Assembly (NCBI GenBank): GCA_037693485.1
Contig: CM075346.1
Location: 59,639,001 to 59,703,000, forward strand
Reading direction: 5' to 3'
DNA: 64,000 nucleotides
Source: Kitagawia praeruptora
Lineage: Eukaryota; Streptophyta; Magnoliopsida; Apiales; Apiaceae
In this document: positions 63,029-64,000 of the stretch, piece after piece
Position numbering within the stretch: the first letter of the stretch is position 1
Layout of the letters: every line of letters begins with the position of its first letter
Notes under the pieces: model-generated
The model's database searches: none
What the model was told of the DNA's origin: nothing
What the model saw: the letters and a program-made list of their open reading frames with translations, nothing else
Made by a program: the position numbers and the translations under genes

Positions 63029-64000
63029 TTGCAGGGCACAGGAAATAAGCATTCAATTATCTTGGACAGTGGATGCTCTGGACATATGACTGGAAAGAAG
63101 TCCCTGCTTACAAAGTTTGAGAGGAAAGCTGGCCCAGTAATATCTTTTGGTGATGGCAACAAAGGAGAAACTCTGGGATATGGCTCAATTGTTTTGGGGA
63201 ATGTCATCATAGAAAACGTAGCACTGGTTGAAGGCTTGAAACATACACTTTTAAGCATAAGTCAACTGGGTGATAAAGGTTACCAATTAATCTTTGATAG
63301 AGAAGGATGCAAAATCTTGAATATGCAGAATGGAGACATTGTTCTAACTGGTCAAAGACATGGTAACATATATGAAGCCAGCTTGAGTGATACATCTAAA
63401 GGAATTATTAAATGTTTTTACAGCAAAGCAAAAAATGATGAAAGCTGAATTGGCACAAGAAGCTCTCACATCTCAACTTCAAGAAGCTTAATCAACTTGT
63501 TAAGCACAATCTGGTGAGAGGCCTACCTCAGGCAAATTTTATGCAAGATGGACTTTGTGATGCCTGTTAGCTTGGAAAACAGAGAAGAATCACTTTCAAG
63601 AGCAAGACTGAATTACTGAACCATTTCACATGCTGCATCTTGATTTGTTTGGTCCAGTAAACATTATGTCTATCAGCAAGAAAAGATATGCTCTAGTCAT
63701 AGTGGATGATTTCACAAGGTTTACATGGGTGTTCTTTCTACACAAGAAGGATGAAGCTCCTCAGCAAATCACTGAACTTGTCAAGAATATTCAGAATAAC
63801 TCTGAGTACAAAATTAAAGTACTTAGGAGTGACAATGGTACAGAATTCAAGAATTCTACAATGGAGGAGTATTGTGCAGACAATGGAATCACTCAACAAT
63901 TTTCTGCACCTGGAACGCCTCAGCAGAATGGTGTAGTGGAAAGAAAGAACAGGACTCTCATAGAGGCAGCAAGAACCATGCTTGCAGATGCAAAACTTCC
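63029..64000 (+). pseudogene. pol: Element H pol, 5' part, degenerate
   Basis: Protease with DSGCSGHMTG, then the GAG-pre-integrase region, where one base is missing near 63446 (GATGAAAGCTGAATTGGCAC). In the continuing frame there is a TAG at about 63568-63570 in the zinc region (DAC then stop) and another indel near 63612. Integrase core motifs LDLFGPVN, RSDNGTEF and VVERKNR are still readable up to the window edge. Reverse transcriptase and RNase H lie outside. Confidence 0.87.

Larger units (their letters stand above)
51197..63034 (+). other. Element H putative gag-pol intron (now containing element I)
   Basis: Donor AAG|GTATCA (51196/51197) lies between gag codons. A CTAAC branch-point-like site (63010-63014) lies 21 nt before TTGCAG|GG (63034/63035), with CTTTTTGTTTG between. 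Without element I and one copy of its duplication the intron would be 1094 nt and would join gag to pol in frame. Position and phase match A and B. Confidence 0.5.
49218..64000 (+). mobile_element. Element H: copia (SIRE-like) retrotransposon, 3' part outside window, split by element I
   Basis: 5' LTR 49218-49933, Met primer-binding site, gag with several lesions, then pol with several lesions running past base 64000. Element I occupies 51581-62319. H is inserted in element F's 5' LTR; left flank CCCTC (49213-49217) is the presumed duplication. Gag and pol resemble those of A and B but are clearly a separate family. Confidence 0.92.

Overview
The window is plant nuclear DNA made almost entirely of nested transposable elements. 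It comes from a flowering plant with a repeat-rich genome. A eudicot is likely from the element types, but I cannot name a family or species. No intact host gene is visible. The only host-derived coding sequence I recognise is a set of exon fragments inside a CACTA transposon. There are no rRNA or tRNA genes and no CRISPR array.

Layout, with elements lettered. A (+): Ty1/copia element, probably SIRE/Maximus lineage, 1-10590 and 23672-24320. Its 5' end is outside the window; pol is intact, gag is frameshifted, a third ORF is frameshifted, and the 3' LTR is 23713-24320. B (+): complete young copia element of the same lineage, 10591-23671, inserted in A with target duplication GTGAA and 497-bp LTRs that differ at one base. 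C (+): fragment of a third copia family, 24321-26878, with a small ORF and the first part of its third ORF. D (-): same family as C, 26879-33366, with 3' LTR, polypurine tract and a third-ORF pseudogene. E: solo gypsy LTR, 27581-28916, inside D's LTR with duplication CCCGC. F (-): large non-coding gypsy-type element, 33367-49217, with a 6.5-kb LTR and Tekay/Del-like ends. G: CACTA DNA transposon, 40002-44215, in F, flanked by AGT and carrying captured host exons. H (+): fourth copia element, 49218-51580 and 62325-64000 (runs off the window), inserted in F's second LTR. I (-): complete Athila-like gypsy element, 51581-62319, inserted in H with duplication CTAGA.

Order of insertion read from nesting: C, then A, then B on the left; C, then D, then F, then G and H, then I on the right; E is younger than D.

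The most interesting point is shared by the three copia copies that cover the gag-pol junction (A, B, H). Gag ends at a stop codon 10-17 nt before the pol frame, and the frame offset differs between copies. Each copy has a phase-0 donor-like AAG|GTAYC in the middle of gag, and a branch point (CTAAY), T-rich tract and TTGCAG|GG acceptor just before protease. Removing that segment would fuse gag to pol in frame in all three. The copia elements also carry a very long third ORF (1692 codons, uninterrupted, in B) of the env position type but without visible membrane segments, plus a small accessory ORF with its own TATA-like box, antisense in B and sense in C.
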